Made by a program: the position numbers and the translations under genes. The notes below the pieces were generated by a model, which was not told where the DNA came from, did not search any database, and saw only the letters and a list, made by a program, of their open reading frames with translations. Below, one piece after another: positions 31,587-42,257 of a DNA stretch of 64,000 nucleotides (its first letter is position 1; every line of letters starts with the position of its first letter). Source of the stretch: Impatiens glandulifera. Taxonomy: Eukaryota > Streptophyta > Magnoliopsida > Ericales > Balsaminaceae. The stretch spans positions 24,051,819-24,115,818 of the forward strand of contig NC_061868.1 of NCBI RefSeq assembly GCF_907164915.1, given 5' to 3'.

Positions 31587-32003
31587 CCATTGAGACCGGG
31601 TCTAATTGCATAATATGGCCCTGGTTTGCACTCGAAGAGGACCCATATGATGAGCTCGGCTTGATGTATGGGGTTCTGTTCGTGCTTTGCCAACTTGGTT
31701 TGACATTGCTCGGATTGGGCAGTAGTGGCTCGGTGCTGTACAAGTTCCCACTGCTTATTAAGGACCGATACGTTGTTTCTTGGACTTTAGCCATGGCCAT
31801 GGCTTCGTTTAGAGAATCCGGGAATCGCAACCTGATGCAGTTTGTAGTTTCCTCCCTTAGACCGGACATGTAGCAATCTATGAGGTAGTCCCTTGGCATA
31901 TTAATAACTTTTTAGAGATCGACATGTACCGGAGATTATATTCTTGAACCGAACCAACCTGTTTCAAATTCATCAGCTGCCTCATTGAAGTGTCGTGTAT
32001 AGG
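31540..32003 (-). pseudogene. gag: Chromovirus gag, C-terminal part
   Basis: Continues gag after the solo LTR (MRQLMNLKQVGSVQEYNLRY, a typical gag core end), shifts frame near 31900, then MPRDYLIDCYMSGLREE and a linker to the zinc knuckle YTCDEK. A one-base shift near 31550 separates this half-knuckle from HRCKSKLF. Confidence 0.8.
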
Positions 32004-32008
32004 GGGCC
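32004..32008. other. Target site duplication, left (GGGCC)
   Basis: Identical to 33597-33601; the pair flanks the solo LTR. Confidence 0.9.
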
Positions 32009-32815
32009 TGTTAGGATCGGGGACGCCCTTGGAGTACCGGGGTGTTTCCGGTTTCAGGAAGGGTGGCCGCTTACAACACACACAACTCTTTGGTGATAGT
32101 CCGGTTAGAGACTAAAACCGCTCTTAACACTACACAGATTGTCACAGACTCTTGATCCGAGTTCAAGTGCGGAAATGTCCGTTTCAATCTGAAGCAACGA
32201 ATACGATTCGGATGAAGTTTATGAGGAGTCGGTTTAAGGAGGAGTATGTATAGTTTGAGGTTTAGGTTGAATAATAAAAGCAAAGGAAAGAACACGAGAC
32301 AAAGATTTGTTTATGGATGTTCGGAGCAAACCCTCCTACGTCACCCCTTCTTCTCAGGTTATGAGAAGGATCTCCACTAACTCTTTAGAGTTACAACAAC
32401 ACTTCCGGTCGAGCCCAACTTCGCTACTCGCCGGTTACACCAAACTCACACTTTGATATAATACAACAACTCAACACAACAACACACAAAAAAAGCTTCC
32501 GGTTTTAGGCAAACCGGCTTTTGGAATATATGACTTTATCTCTCTAACTTAATGATTTTCTTAAAAATATGTGATTGATATTTTTCGCTTCTGCATTAAA
32601 TGAAGACGTCTCGTCTTCCTTTTATAGCTGAGAGGACACAACGGTCATATTTTCTCTCTCCTGGTAATGATCAAGAGGTTTGCACGCCTTCCCTCTTGGA
32701 CAGATCAATTTGGACACATGGCAGACATGCACTTAACCGGTTTGCATGTTGGACACATGGCAGACATGCGCTTAGCCGGTTTGCATTTTGAACACATGGC
32801 AGCTCTTAGCCGGCT

Positions 32816-33040
32816 GCCTGACAGCTACCTGGAGATTGCTTCTGGATTTGGACAAGCATGCCTGACAGCTACCTGCTGCCTGAAGATTGCTTCTGGATTT
32901 GGACAAGCATGCCTGACAGCTACCTGCTGCCTGAAGATTGCTTCTGGATTTGGACAAGCATGCCTGACAGCTACCTGCTGCCTGAAGATTGCTTCTGGAT
33001 TTGGACAAGCATGCCTGACAGTTACCTGCTGCCTGAATAT
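32816..33040. repeat. 51-bp tandem repeat in solo LTR
   Basis: Copies start GCCTGACAGCTACCTG at 32816 (44 bp, short), 32860, 32911, 32962 and 33013 (partial). Because 51 is a multiple of three, it keeps long false open frames on both strands. Confidence 0.95.
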
Positions 33041-33315
33041 TTATGACTGAGCGGCTCATTAAATGGCAGTTGACCGATCCGGTTTGACTAAACTTTACTG
33101 ACCGGTTCCGGACTCCTTGACTGAACTCCGGTTGACCAACCGGCTGACTGAGCTTCTTGGACGAACCGATTGACCGATCTCCTAACTGAACTCCAGTTGA
33201 CCAACCGGTTGACTAAACTTCTTGGCCAAACCGGTTGCTTTTACTTTAAACCGAAGTCAAACAACCGAACGGTATGCTCAATTTCCCTGAAATAGCAAAA
33301 CTTTAAATATTATTT

Positions 33316-33386
33316 GCAGCCAGTGGGATTTGATCCCTGGTCACCTGTGTGACAGGCAGAGGTGTTAACCACTACGCTACAACAGC
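33316..33386 (-). tRNA. tRNA-Asp(GTC)-derived sequence, degenerate
   Basis: On the minus strand it reads like plant tRNA-Asp: TAGCGTAGTGG as A box, GCCTGTCAC anticodon arm with GTC in the loop and four of five stem pairs, then GTGACCAGGG and a decayed B box GGATCAAATCC. The T stem and acceptor stem no longer pair well and no clean CCA-side end is seen, so it is a pseudo-tRNA. It lies within the solo LTR. Confidence 0.6.
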
Positions 33387-33596
33387 TTCTTGTTTTATTT
33401 AAACCAATTAATATACTTGATATAACTTAACAGTTTAACATATATATTTGAACTTAGTTTTATCTATTCATTAAACTTTTCATAAGTTATAACAATTATT
33501 TTCTATCAATTTCTCCCTTTTTGATTATTTAGAATAAATATTCAAAAATCGTAATGTGTGGCCGGTTTAAAATTAATCTACTTAATTTTTCTATCA

Positions 33597-33601
33597 GGGC
33601 C
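33597..33601. other. Target site duplication, right (GGGCC)
   Basis: Identical to 32004-32008. Confidence 0.9.
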
Positions 33602-34102
33602 CAAATTGCTCCAAGAGGTCTCTTTTGAACACATCCCATGACAATGCTTCCTTTTGGTCGCGGTTCTAAAGATATGACCCGTACCACATTCTTACTTCGC
33701 CAGAAAAGTGAATGGGGGCGATATCTAATTTAGTGTCATCCTTGGTCCTGACCACCCTGAAGAATTGCTCGGCAGATATCAACCAGCCCTCGACATCCGA
33801 CTCATTAAACTGAGGAAATCGACCTTGGTTAGCCGAGTGGGAGGAACATAGTGTTGGTCGCGGTTCTGGCCAGAGTGCTGGGGCCTAAATGGGGAAGGAC
33901 CGTGGCAAGAATTATCATCGTAGGGTCTGTGGAGGGGTTCATGCACATTTTCAGATGCCCCGCTCTCAAAGGCTGCCATTCGTTCTTCAGCCGCATCAAA
34001 TCTTCGGTCTATGACAGCTTGCATCGCAGCTGTTTGTTGGGATAAATTTACAATAAGAGCTCTGAGCGTATCCATTTCTGACTGCTGGCGAGTTTCCACC
34101 AT
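33602..34102 (-). pseudogene. gag: Chromovirus gag, N-terminal part
   Basis: Starts at the ATG at 34102 (MVETRQQSEMDTLRALI), 13 bases after the PBS. A helical N-terminus with TAAMQAVIDRRFDAAEERM and a Pro/His-rich linker lead into the gag core, which continues out of frame as AEQFFRVVRTKDDTKLDIAPIHFSGEVRMW, with a stop after SYL. It is cut at 33601 by the solo LTR and resumes at 32003. Confidence 0.83.
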
Positions 34103-34114
34103 GTTGAGAATCGA

Positions 34115-34129
34115 CCAGCTTTGATACCA
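34115..34129 (-). other. Chromovirus primer binding site (tRNA-Met type)
   Basis: Minus strand TGGTATCAAAGCTGG, three bases from the LTR boundary at 34133. Confidence 0.8.
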
Positions 34130-34132
34130 ATA

Positions 34133-34615
34133 TGTTAAGCTTTAAACTATAACCGAGTCTTTCGAGTTCTTTAATTCAAGAAACGGTATCTTGATTGTTG
34201 GGACCAAGGATGGAATTCAATACTTAAACGCAGCGGACATATAATGAGGAGAGAATTCAAGGTTAAAGGGAGGAGAAACCGGGGTGAGAAGAGAATACTA
34301 CTAGAATACACCTAGTAGTCCAAGAAAGAGGTTCAAGGCCGAGAGAATAACTTAAGTAACAACTTTCACAAGTTCAATTTCATAGCCCAAAAAGTGGGGT
34401 GGGCATCAGCATTTATAGAGGCTGAATTACCCAAGAGTCGGTTACAATTCTGTTACAACAACTTTAGGGGCTTAGTCAACAATCAGTTTTGTGGGAATAG
34501 AAAAACAGAATTAAAATATTATTATGTTATGAAAACAGAGTTCCCGACCGAGTCTCTAGCCCAAGTGTTCCATAGGACCGTGGATGGTGCATTTTCTTAT
34601 TCGTGGATTGTATTC
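34133..34615 (-). repeat. 5' LTR of chromovirus
   Basis: Matches 27532-28015; on the minus strand it ends AGCTTAACA next to the PBS. By eye about 20 differences from the other LTR. Confidence 0.85.
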
Positions 34616-34701
34616 CTTATTCATGAACTATGCTTGACACATCATGCTTATTCTCAAAATAGAGTATGTAATGTGTTACAGTCATTTATGGTGATGGGTT
34701 A

Positions 34702-35505
34702 GGGCACTTGCACCAGAAGTGCTAAATTTTATACCTAAAATAATATTAAAAAATACATATATCTATTTTACAACATCTCAATTCAAAATACTCTACAGAA
34801 GCATTTCTATCTATATACCTATAACATTAAAATATTTATTTTTTGTAAAATTAAAAAACAACTTGTAACTACTTTTTAAAATTCAAACGAATATATTTCA
34901 ACGCCTATATTTCAAATTCAAATCCAACGCCTATATTTCAATTTCAAATTCAAATTCCAACGCCTATATTTCATTGGCATGTTCTATAAAAAAAATTGAG
35001 ATTCAAATTTTAAATTCAAATTCCAACGGCTATTTTCCAGAGGTCATATTTCGAAATCCAACTACAAATAAAGTTTTTGTTCATTCATTATTCACCACAC
35101 TTTAAGCTTTATCCTACACAATGAGTGGCAACGATAATTTTTTGAAAGATTATTTGTACGGATGACGATGATATGATTCAAATTCTAGCCTTCAAACGTG
35201 AAAGAGAAAAATTCGAGGCACAAGGTGAAAATTCCCGACAATCATGGACATCTTTGAAAAAAAAATAAGAGATATTAATATTCCCGCCAGTTTTGAGAAA
35301 AAAAGATGAGAGAGAATAATGTTGCTGCCAGTTTTGAGTATAGAACATGAAAAGTGGTGTTCTATATATAGAACACTATTGTTCATTTAGGCTAAATTTT
35401 TTAAAATATAACCCATCTGATTTAGATCAAATTTGTTGTAATTTTTAGTTTTCTATTTCTATTTTAGATATTAAACACCTAATAGAACATCTATTACAAG
35501 TGCCT
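34702..35505. mobile_element. PIF/Harbinger-like MITE (804 bp)
   Basis: The ends GGGCACTTG and CAAGTGCCT form imperfect terminal inverted repeats that continue loosely inward. Both sides carry TTA (34699-34701 and 35506-35508), the usual Harbinger duplication. The interior is AT-rich with CAACGCCTATATTTC repeats (about 34900-34970). A short + frame near 35162 (DDDDMIQILAFKREREKFEA) resembles the start of a Harbinger accessory protein, so it may be a deletion derivative rather than a pure MITE. Confidence 0.7.
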
Positions 35506-35508
35506 TTA

Positions 35509-36107
35509 CAATACAATGGCTTCTAATAATGGGGTAACAAACTAGTTGATAGAATGATGGCCAATTGACTGTATACAACAATAATATTTTGTTAACCTAA
35601 AAGTGTGAACTCAAAAAAAAGTCACAAGAGGTAAATGTATTAACAATAAAAATGTCTCAAATGTAAACTAATGAATTCAATTATGTTTGATTTGCAGTTA
35701 GTAGTTACCATATTTTTTCAAGAAATACTTAAAAAATACATTAATTACACTAACTCATAAACATTAATGCGAGACCAAATAAACATTAATTAATTACCAT
35801 CATCTTATTTTAGGAAATACATAAAAGTAATTACTATACAAAAATAATTCTTACACCAAGATATTTTTTATAAAAATTTTCTTTCCAAAATATTATCATA
35901 CAACAAATAAAAATAAAATATCAACAACAAATTTAAGCCTAATTTATTTGAGTTTGATTGTTAGGAAAAATTATAGGTAAAAAAAATGATGGAAATGAAA
36001 ATGGTAGGGAGTAAGTGGAAAATAAGACATTTATTACTCCCGACAAAAGTGAAAACCGACAAAGTGAAAAGAGATTAGGGTTACAATTCCCTAGGCTAGA
36101 TCCAGAA
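35509..36107. other. AT-rich upstream region of the P3 gene
   Basis: No gene or repeat recognised; it includes the distal promoter of the P3 gene. Confidence 0.4.
36074..36082 (+). promoter_or_regulatory. Telo-box-like element
   Basis: ATTAGGGTT, close to the telo box (AAACCCTAA or its complement) that is common in plant ribosomal-protein promoters. It lies 33 bases upstream of the TATA box. Confidence 0.45.
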
Positions 36108-36114
36108 TTTCGCC

Positions 36115-36123
36115 TATAAATAG
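36115..36123 (+). promoter_or_regulatory. TATA box of P3 gene
   Basis: TATAAATAG, 93 bases upstream of the start codon, followed by a pyrimidine-rich leader (CTCTATCTATCTTCCAAATCTCTC) typical of translation-related genes. Confidence 0.65.
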
Positions 36124-36207
36124 ATTAGAAACTGATATAAGCCTCTATCTATCTTCCAAATCTCTCATCCATATCCTCAAGGGGTAAAAGCTAGATCTTC
36201 ACAAGAT

Positions 36208-36741
36208 ATGGGTGTCTTCACATTTGTATGTAAGATTTCCGGTGACGAGTGGAGCGGCAAGCAGATAACCGGCGACCTTTGTGCCTCCGCCCCTTCTACG
36301 TACGATCTCCAGAGAAAGTTAGTCAACGCCGCTCTGTCCTCTGATTCATCAGGCGGTGTCCAATCATCTTTCTCCTATGTATCTCCGACTTCCGCTGTCT
36401 TTCAGGTGTCCTATCTCTTTTTCTTGTTTTCAGTGTAATTGATTGAGAATCTTCTTTAATTGAGATTGAGATTGTATTTACTTTATGTTTTCACGGATCA
36501 AAGATCGATCTCATTCAATTAGAACCCAGATTCCAATCTTGAATTATGATTAAGTATTTTGATTTTCACCCAGGTTGTTATTGGTGGAGGAGGAGGTGGT
36601 GGTGCTTTTGTAGGTGGAGGAGGCGCTGCTGCAGCTTCTACTGGAGGAGCAGGACAAGCTGCCGAAGCTCCTGCTGTGGAGGAGAAGAAGGAAGAGAAAG
36701 AAGAGAGTGATGATGATATGGGTTTCTCCCTTTTTGATTAG
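36208..36741 (+). CDS. RPP3: 60S acidic ribosomal protein P3, two exons
   Basis: Exon 1 is 36208-36405 (66 codons), a 168-bp GT-AG intron spans 36406-36573, and exon 2 is 36574-36741. The product has 121 residues, the usual length of plant P3. P3 is a plant-specific acidic protein of the large-subunit stalk that helps recruit elongation factors. Visible signs: N-terminus MGVFTFVCK, the LQRKLV and [10 protein letters not shown]...SPTSAVFQ blocks, a Gly/Ala hinge ([12 protein letters not shown]), a charged Glu/Lys stretch and the P-protein tail [12 protein letters not shown]. The intron falls at SAVFQ/VVIGG and keeps frame. Both frames and splice sites are intact, so it is likely functional. 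It is the only host gene recognised in the window. Confidence 0.95.
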
Positions 36742-38510
36742 TTTTTTTACATTATGAATCTCATACATGGATTTCTACATTTTATTCTGCTTTCATCTTT
36801 GGGCCAGTATTGTGATATTGGCTAGTTGTTTTCTTTTCATGAATAATTTCCAGGTAATCTATTATCTCTGAGTTTACCTTCCATAGTTGATGTGTTTAGT
36901 TTTATTGGTTAACTTGTTTTACTTTTGTCTTGATTGATTTGAAGTCCATTTCAAATGTTTTGGTTCAAAACTCTCAAAACCCAATCTTTACTACTTGAAT
37001 TGTGAAGTTAATTAGTTCATCAAATAAAACTAACACTAGAATAAAAATGATTAAAAATGTTTAGTTATTTCATCACTACAAATTTCTTGATAAGTATATC
37101 AAGAAATATCATTAACATTTGTATGCCTATTAACTTGAGAATTTTTTACATGATAAATTATCATTCTTGCAATTTACAATAACCATGTCTCTAACTTTTT
37201 CATCACCTTCTTTCATCCATTTCTCCTTTGTCTAGACTAGAGTTTTTCTAATATAAATGTACTTGTGATAATATTAACTTGTATGTATCCCTGCTTATTA
37301 TCTCATCAGGAGTATTTATTTGTCTTTACATCACAAATATCATCGTTAATATAGGACATAAAATATTGAATATACACAAATGAGTTAGACATACAAATGA
37401 GAAAAGAAAATAATGAATGATGTGGAATAATTTTAAGGAGTTAATAAATATTTTGATAATAAAATATTAAATAATACTTTAAAATGAAGACTATTTTAAT
37501 ATTTATTTAATAAATTAAATAATTTGATTGATGAGATATAATAAAAACATGTTTGATTTGCTTGGGTGATTCAAATAATCTGAAGAGACAATGCTAATTC
37601 ATTATTTTGTGACACTAGAAGAAACAATTTCTTTTGAAACTTGCCACCCAGGGTTGAAAAAATAATCCAACCCGACAAGGCCAATTCATTATTTTGTGAC
37701 TTTAGAAGAGATAATTTCTTTTGAAACGTGTCACCTAGGGTTGAAAAACAATATACAGTATTATGCACTAACATTAGTCAAATAGGTATAATCATCATCA
37801 CCATCTTGGTTTTGTCTATTTTTTTTATCATCTTTTTCTTCTTTTCTCTTAGTTGTGTTCTATATATTATCAGAATTCTTTATTAATAAATGCACTTGTG
37901 ATGAAAGATAATTTTTATACATTATCTTTGATTAATACATGGACGAGTCTTCAATAATATTGACGGATTTTGAAATCTTCTCTCATTAAGTATTGATCTC
38001 TTTAATACTCCATAAACAACTTATACATTGTTATATTTTAAAATTTAACCATTTTCACAATTAGAAACGAATAAGGTATATTTATAATGACACATCATTT
38101 AATCATTCTCTCTTTTCATCTCATGGTGCATATCTATATCTGTCACGGATTTTCAATTTATATTATAACTTTATCAACAAATGACAAATATTGCCAGATA
38201 ATATTCAAGAGAAATACACTATTTTTTTGCTATGTATCCTTGATATAGGATAGTCTGGGGCTAGCTCAGTAAACCTATGGACTAGGTAAGATCCAATATG
38301 GTGCAATGAATGACTAAATTTACAAAAAAAAAATATATAATTATATATTTTTTCTTCTCTATCCCTTCCCCTTTTATTGTCTTTCTTTTCTTTTTCATTT
38401 TTTATTTTCAGATGAAAAAACATGATAAATATTTTTATTTTTATTTTTAAAAATAAAACAAATTAGTCTGAGACATCCCAGTATGTTCTTCCTTCACCCA
38501 CCCAACTAAT
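36742..38510. other. P3 3' flank and AT-rich intergenic DNA
   Basis: The P3 3' UTR lies in the first 150 bases (ATGAATAATTTCC near 36839 could serve poly(A) addition). After that no gene seen. Confidence 0.4.
37596..37748. repeat. 87-bp-period direct repeat, two copies
   Basis: AATTCATTATTTTGTGAC at 37596 and 37683, each followed by AGAAG...AATTTCTTTTGAAAC and AGGGTTGAAAAA. Confidence 0.85.
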
Positions 38511-38870
38511 TGTTGAGAAAATATCTAATCAAAACACACTATAAAAGAATATATAGAGATAGAGGGTAAGAATAATAAAAAATATTAGATATAACGAGAT
38601 TCGGCCAACAATGTCTAATTCTCAGGGAACCGTTCATTTTATAGATTTTCATGAAATAATGGTCTAAGTAACCCTAGATTATAATGTCTTTAATTTATTT
38701 AGAACTACACAAAAATCATTAAGACTACATTATTACGCATAAGTTCATTAAAACTTAAAACTCATTACAATATATAAACTCTAATAAAATATGAGCGCAA
38801 AACCCAATAATGTCCACTTTGGGCAAATACTGCGCTTATTGAGACTTATGAATAAGTTACAAATTCAACA
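38511..38870 (-). repeat. Copia 3' LTR (360 bp) with polypurine tract
   Basis: On the minus strand the tract GTCAAGGTGAAGAT (38871-38884) is followed by TGTTGAATTTG...CTCAACA. The ends TGTTGA/TCAACA are perfect inverted repeats, and AAGGTG(G/A)AGAT before TGTTG is the standard plant copia boundary. TATA-like TATAAAATG is seen inside. No matching 5' LTR or coding region was seen to the right. Confidence 0.75.
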
Positions 38871-38884
38871 ATCTTCACCTTGAC

Positions 38885-39369
38885 AAATTTCACGTCACTT
38901 AAGAAATACACAAGTCTATACACATTTTTTATGTCGTCGCTTATAATTTTTTGTACGCTATTTTCAATTAGCCATTTTCTTTTTATACGTGAAAGGATTT
39001 GTTCTTAATGAGTAGGTTTATTATCCATTCAAATGCCCCATCTTTAAATGCGATTTTTGTGCGATCCGAAATTGTTTAATCCCATACCTTACTCATCAGT
39101 TTGAGTTCTCCGCCCATAGAGGCGACGCAACAAAGGACTTGAGTGGTAAACACAACCCTTGCACTTGTTTTAGAAAAGTATTTTCTATAGAAGTTATGTT
39201 ATAGAAGTTCTTGGTTTACCTTCCTCTCGAATTTGACAAAAAAAATAGTCAAGAAGACTATTTATATAGGATGTTGATCTATCTTTTGAGATGAGGAACC
39301 AATGTGGAGTTCTACATTATAGACTTTTGGTATTGGCTCGCATAAGTTTTAAATTATTATGCATGGAAG
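38885..39369. other. Possible copia remnant with second LTR-like promoter
   Basis: Minus-strand CTCCACATTGG (about 39302) followed by CCTATATAAATAG (about 39262) looks like an LTR promoter region; boundaries are not visible. Confidence 0.35.
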
Positions 39370-41865
39370 CGTAATAAATAAGCTAATTGACTTTAAGAGT
39401 CGGCACTTTAGTTTATTTCACAAAGAAACTAAAGAAAAGAAAATCAGAAAATTCACAAACTATGGGTCTAGTGTTTGGTTACACATTAGGAAAGGATCAT
39501 AGCAATGCGTCCTCATACATTCCGAGTTCATAATTCTTTTTCTTGTGTATATCATATCCTTTTGTTTAAACTATCTTGGCTTAAAGATGACTTTAAGCTT
39601 CAATTAGATTTTGATAAAAGGTGATATTAAGTCAATAGTATTCTCTTGGTTATTGTTATCATGTCTTAAGTCTATTTGGAAAGACAACATCATTCTTAGT
39701 TCAAAGATGACTCTAAACTCTCGTTAGGTTTTTCATAGATTAAGGAAGATATGACGAAACCTTGAATGCTCATGGGTATACATCAACAACAATGTGAATT
39801 CACTGATCTGCATGTTTGTTGTGTGTTTGCTTGTCGGGTTCGAACTATGAATCCTTATAGGAAAGGAGCCCACGAGTGTAGAAAAAACTATGAATCCTTA
39901 TGAGAAAGGAGTTCACAAGTATAAAGAGATGTAGATTAAGGATCTGAGGGGAATTAGAGCCCCATTTATGACACAACTGAAATCAAGAAGTTTTCAAAAA
40001 TGTTGATTTTTTTTAAAGTCGTGGTTCATGTCGAACATATTTTTTAGGAGCAATTTTCACTCAAGTTTGGAATTTTCAGAGCTACAGAACTCCCGATATG
40101 ACAATACAAAATGAATGTTTTTTCAAAAATACTTCAAAAATTCTAAAATATTTCTTAGAGGTCAAAAACAATTTGTGGACTTATTGTAGAAATTTTATAA
40201 TTTTTCTAATGTGTAGAACTCAAGGATTCAGTGTTTCAAATTAGAAAGTTTTCCAAACGGGCCCTAATAATTGTGAAAAAATATTATTCTTGTAGAAAAA
40301 TAATATTTTTGACCATCCTTAAATTTTTGAAAATTTTCTAATATGATTTAGAGTCTTTAATTGATGAATAAATGTTATTTGGTGTGAAAAGGAACCAAAC
40401 AAATCAAAGAAATTTCAAAGCAATGTTTAAATTGGAACTTCATAGTCAAAATTTGAGATATATAATGTTGGGGGTCGAATTGGACATAAACAAATAGTCC
40501 AATGGTCAAAATATTTTGGAATTATTGAAAATAATTTGAAATTGGAAGTTTAGGTTTAAATTGGACGTTGAAAGAGTTTAGAGTCTTAACTGCACATATG
40601 CAGAAATTTCATGGAAAAAAATAATTATGAATTAATTAAATTAATTTAGTAAATAAGTTTATGGTAAATTTTACCCAATTGGAAAGTTGGAAGGCTGGAT
40701 TGAACACAAGACAGAAGTTCAGAAATCCGTAAATAACAAAAAGTCTAAGAAAAGTTGAAGAGCTTGTTCGTCGTCTTTATGCTGTCTTGATCTTCCATCA
40801 CCAGTTTTCGACATCGCATAGATTTGTTGGATGATCGGACATCTTCTGGTCGAAATTTTCCTTTTTGTTTGTCGTCGACTAGCGTTCAGAAGACAGTATA
40901 GGGCCAAGAGTGTAGAATAAAGAATTACTTTGTTTTCCGATATGGACTCTTCTTTTCCGATGGAGGCTTCACTTTGCCTCGTCTTTGCTCCGGGTTATAG
41001 AGTTCGACTTCTCTAGAACTCTCCTAGACAATGAGCGTTGTCAATAGAAGTCTAGGTTCATAAGAAAGGAAGGAAACGATAAATTTGAAGGAGAATCCCT
41101 ATAGATCGGGATTTCGATTGACATTTTTCGTCTACAAATCTCTTGTTCGTCGAAGAATCTTTTTGATAATCTTTGATTATATCTTCCTCATGATGGAGAA
41201 CTTCAAAAGAGACTTTGTTGCACCCTAAAAGTGTTTCGGAGTTCGCTTGGAGCTCATCTCAGTAGTTTCATCGCTGATAAGAAATTCTTACAGATTCAAG
41301 CGATGCTGATAGATGTTAGATTCGAGGCTAGTCTTGACTTAGTCTCTTCCTAATCTAGACTTAATCAATTAACCTTAGAACTCTATTAATATACAAACTG
41401 ATAAATTAACCGATTGAATGAATTAGGATTAACTCAACGTGGATGTACAAAATCGACGAATGAAATTTGTTCCATAGTGTAGGATTAGAGAAATTGGTTA
41501 AAATTCAAACGTTATACAACTGATTTTTAAAAGTAAATTTTATAAGTAGAGACCGCTTTTAAAATAGGTACGGAGGATGAAGCGCGAAAGCCCTTACTCG
41601 AATATCATCAAACTATGAACTTTTATTGATTTAAAAAAATCTATTGATGAATCTATTTCAAAATAAATCATCTTTTAAATTAATTATGTTTAATTAATTT
41701 AAATTGAATGATTTCTATAAAATTAAATTGTAATTTGATTACCGTAAATCCCCAAATTATTTAAAATTGAAAATTCGAAATTAATTACTTTTAATTAATA
41801 ATTTCAATAGCTGTTAAGGATCATTAAAAATCTTTTAAAAATAATGTTTAAAATTCCATGTCATT
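39370..41865. repeat. Degenerate Ogre-type LTR relics
   Basis: The best part, 41560-41865 (+), follows the Ogre LTR segment 990-1310 phrase by phrase (GCGCGAAAGCCCTT, TATTGATT...AATAAATCATCTTT, TTTAATTAATTTAAAT, ATCTTTTAAAAATAATGTTT). Near 39385, GAGTCGGCAC is the complement of the Ogre TTGGCGACTC phrase and suggests another relic in minus orientation. In between is AT-rich sequence without genes. Confidence 0.5.
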
Positions 41866-42257
41866 TCTCGTGAGCTATATTCTGGCCAGATATGCATGAT
41901 GTCTACTCTACTTCATCGTTCATCATAAGATACTCGAGCTTGACCGAGATTAGATTGTACGTGTCCGACATGATCTATGAGCAATATCTGATGATGTAGC
42001 CTTGTTTGCCTAAAGCTCCATCGGATAGTAGCTTCCAAGTTGTAGGATTTAAGGTTATCACTTTGTCATTAGGAAATGTCAACTCCTCATAGTCTTCTAC
42101 TTCGATAGGTTTATTCGTGAGAAAGTCTACTACAATGCTTCATTTGATGAATTTCTAGATAGTGTACTTGATGTCATACTCTAAGATCATTATAATCCAC
42201 TTAGCTAGTCTGGGTGACAAACGTGTCTTCTAGAACAAGTGATGAATCAGATCTAGT
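41866..42257 (-). pseudogene. Ogre RT end and second RNase H, relic
   Basis: Minus strand reads LIHHLF*KTRLSPRLAKW, the same junction that is broken at 9407 but here with Trp intact, then EYDIKY, PTTWKLLSDGALGKQG and DTYNLISVKLEY, with stop codons in between. It continues the relic at 55607-59619 on the other side of the copia insertion. Confidence 0.8.

Larger units (their letters stand above)
32009..33596 (-). mobile_element. Solo copia LTR inside chromovirus gag
   Basis: On the minus strand it starts TGATAG and ends GATCCTAACA, with perfect GGGCC duplications on both sides; chromovirus gag coding continues on either side. It carries the conserved copia GTGACGTAG motif (32310-32356) and the TTGAACTC/GATCAAG stem (about 32148-32172), a 51-bp tandem repeat, CCGGTTGACC-rich spacers and a tRNA-Asp-like segment. 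No internal region remains, so it arose by LTR-LTR recombination after insertion. Confidence 0.92.
27532..34615 (-). mobile_element. Chromovirus (Ty3/gypsy) retrotransposon, defective
   Basis: Minus-strand element with LTRs of about 484 bp at both ends, a tRNA-Met PBS, gag, DTG protease, RT, RNase H, integrase and a C-terminal chromodomain. The chromodomain places it among chromoviruses; I cannot separate Tekay from Reina lineages by eye. Frameshifts lie near 31550, 30126 and 29220, with stop codons in integrase. A solo copia LTR (32009-33596) sits in gag. No matching 5-bp duplication was seen around the outer LTRs. Confidence 0.88.

Noticed and set aside
32667..33059. Open frames of 95-127 codons on both strands with a repeated peptide
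   Set aside because: They are a by-product of the 51-bp tandem repeat (a multiple of three without stops) inside a solo LTR.
38253..38300. GGGGCTAGCTCAGT resembling a tRNA 5' part
   Set aside because: No anticodon arm or T arm follows in register.
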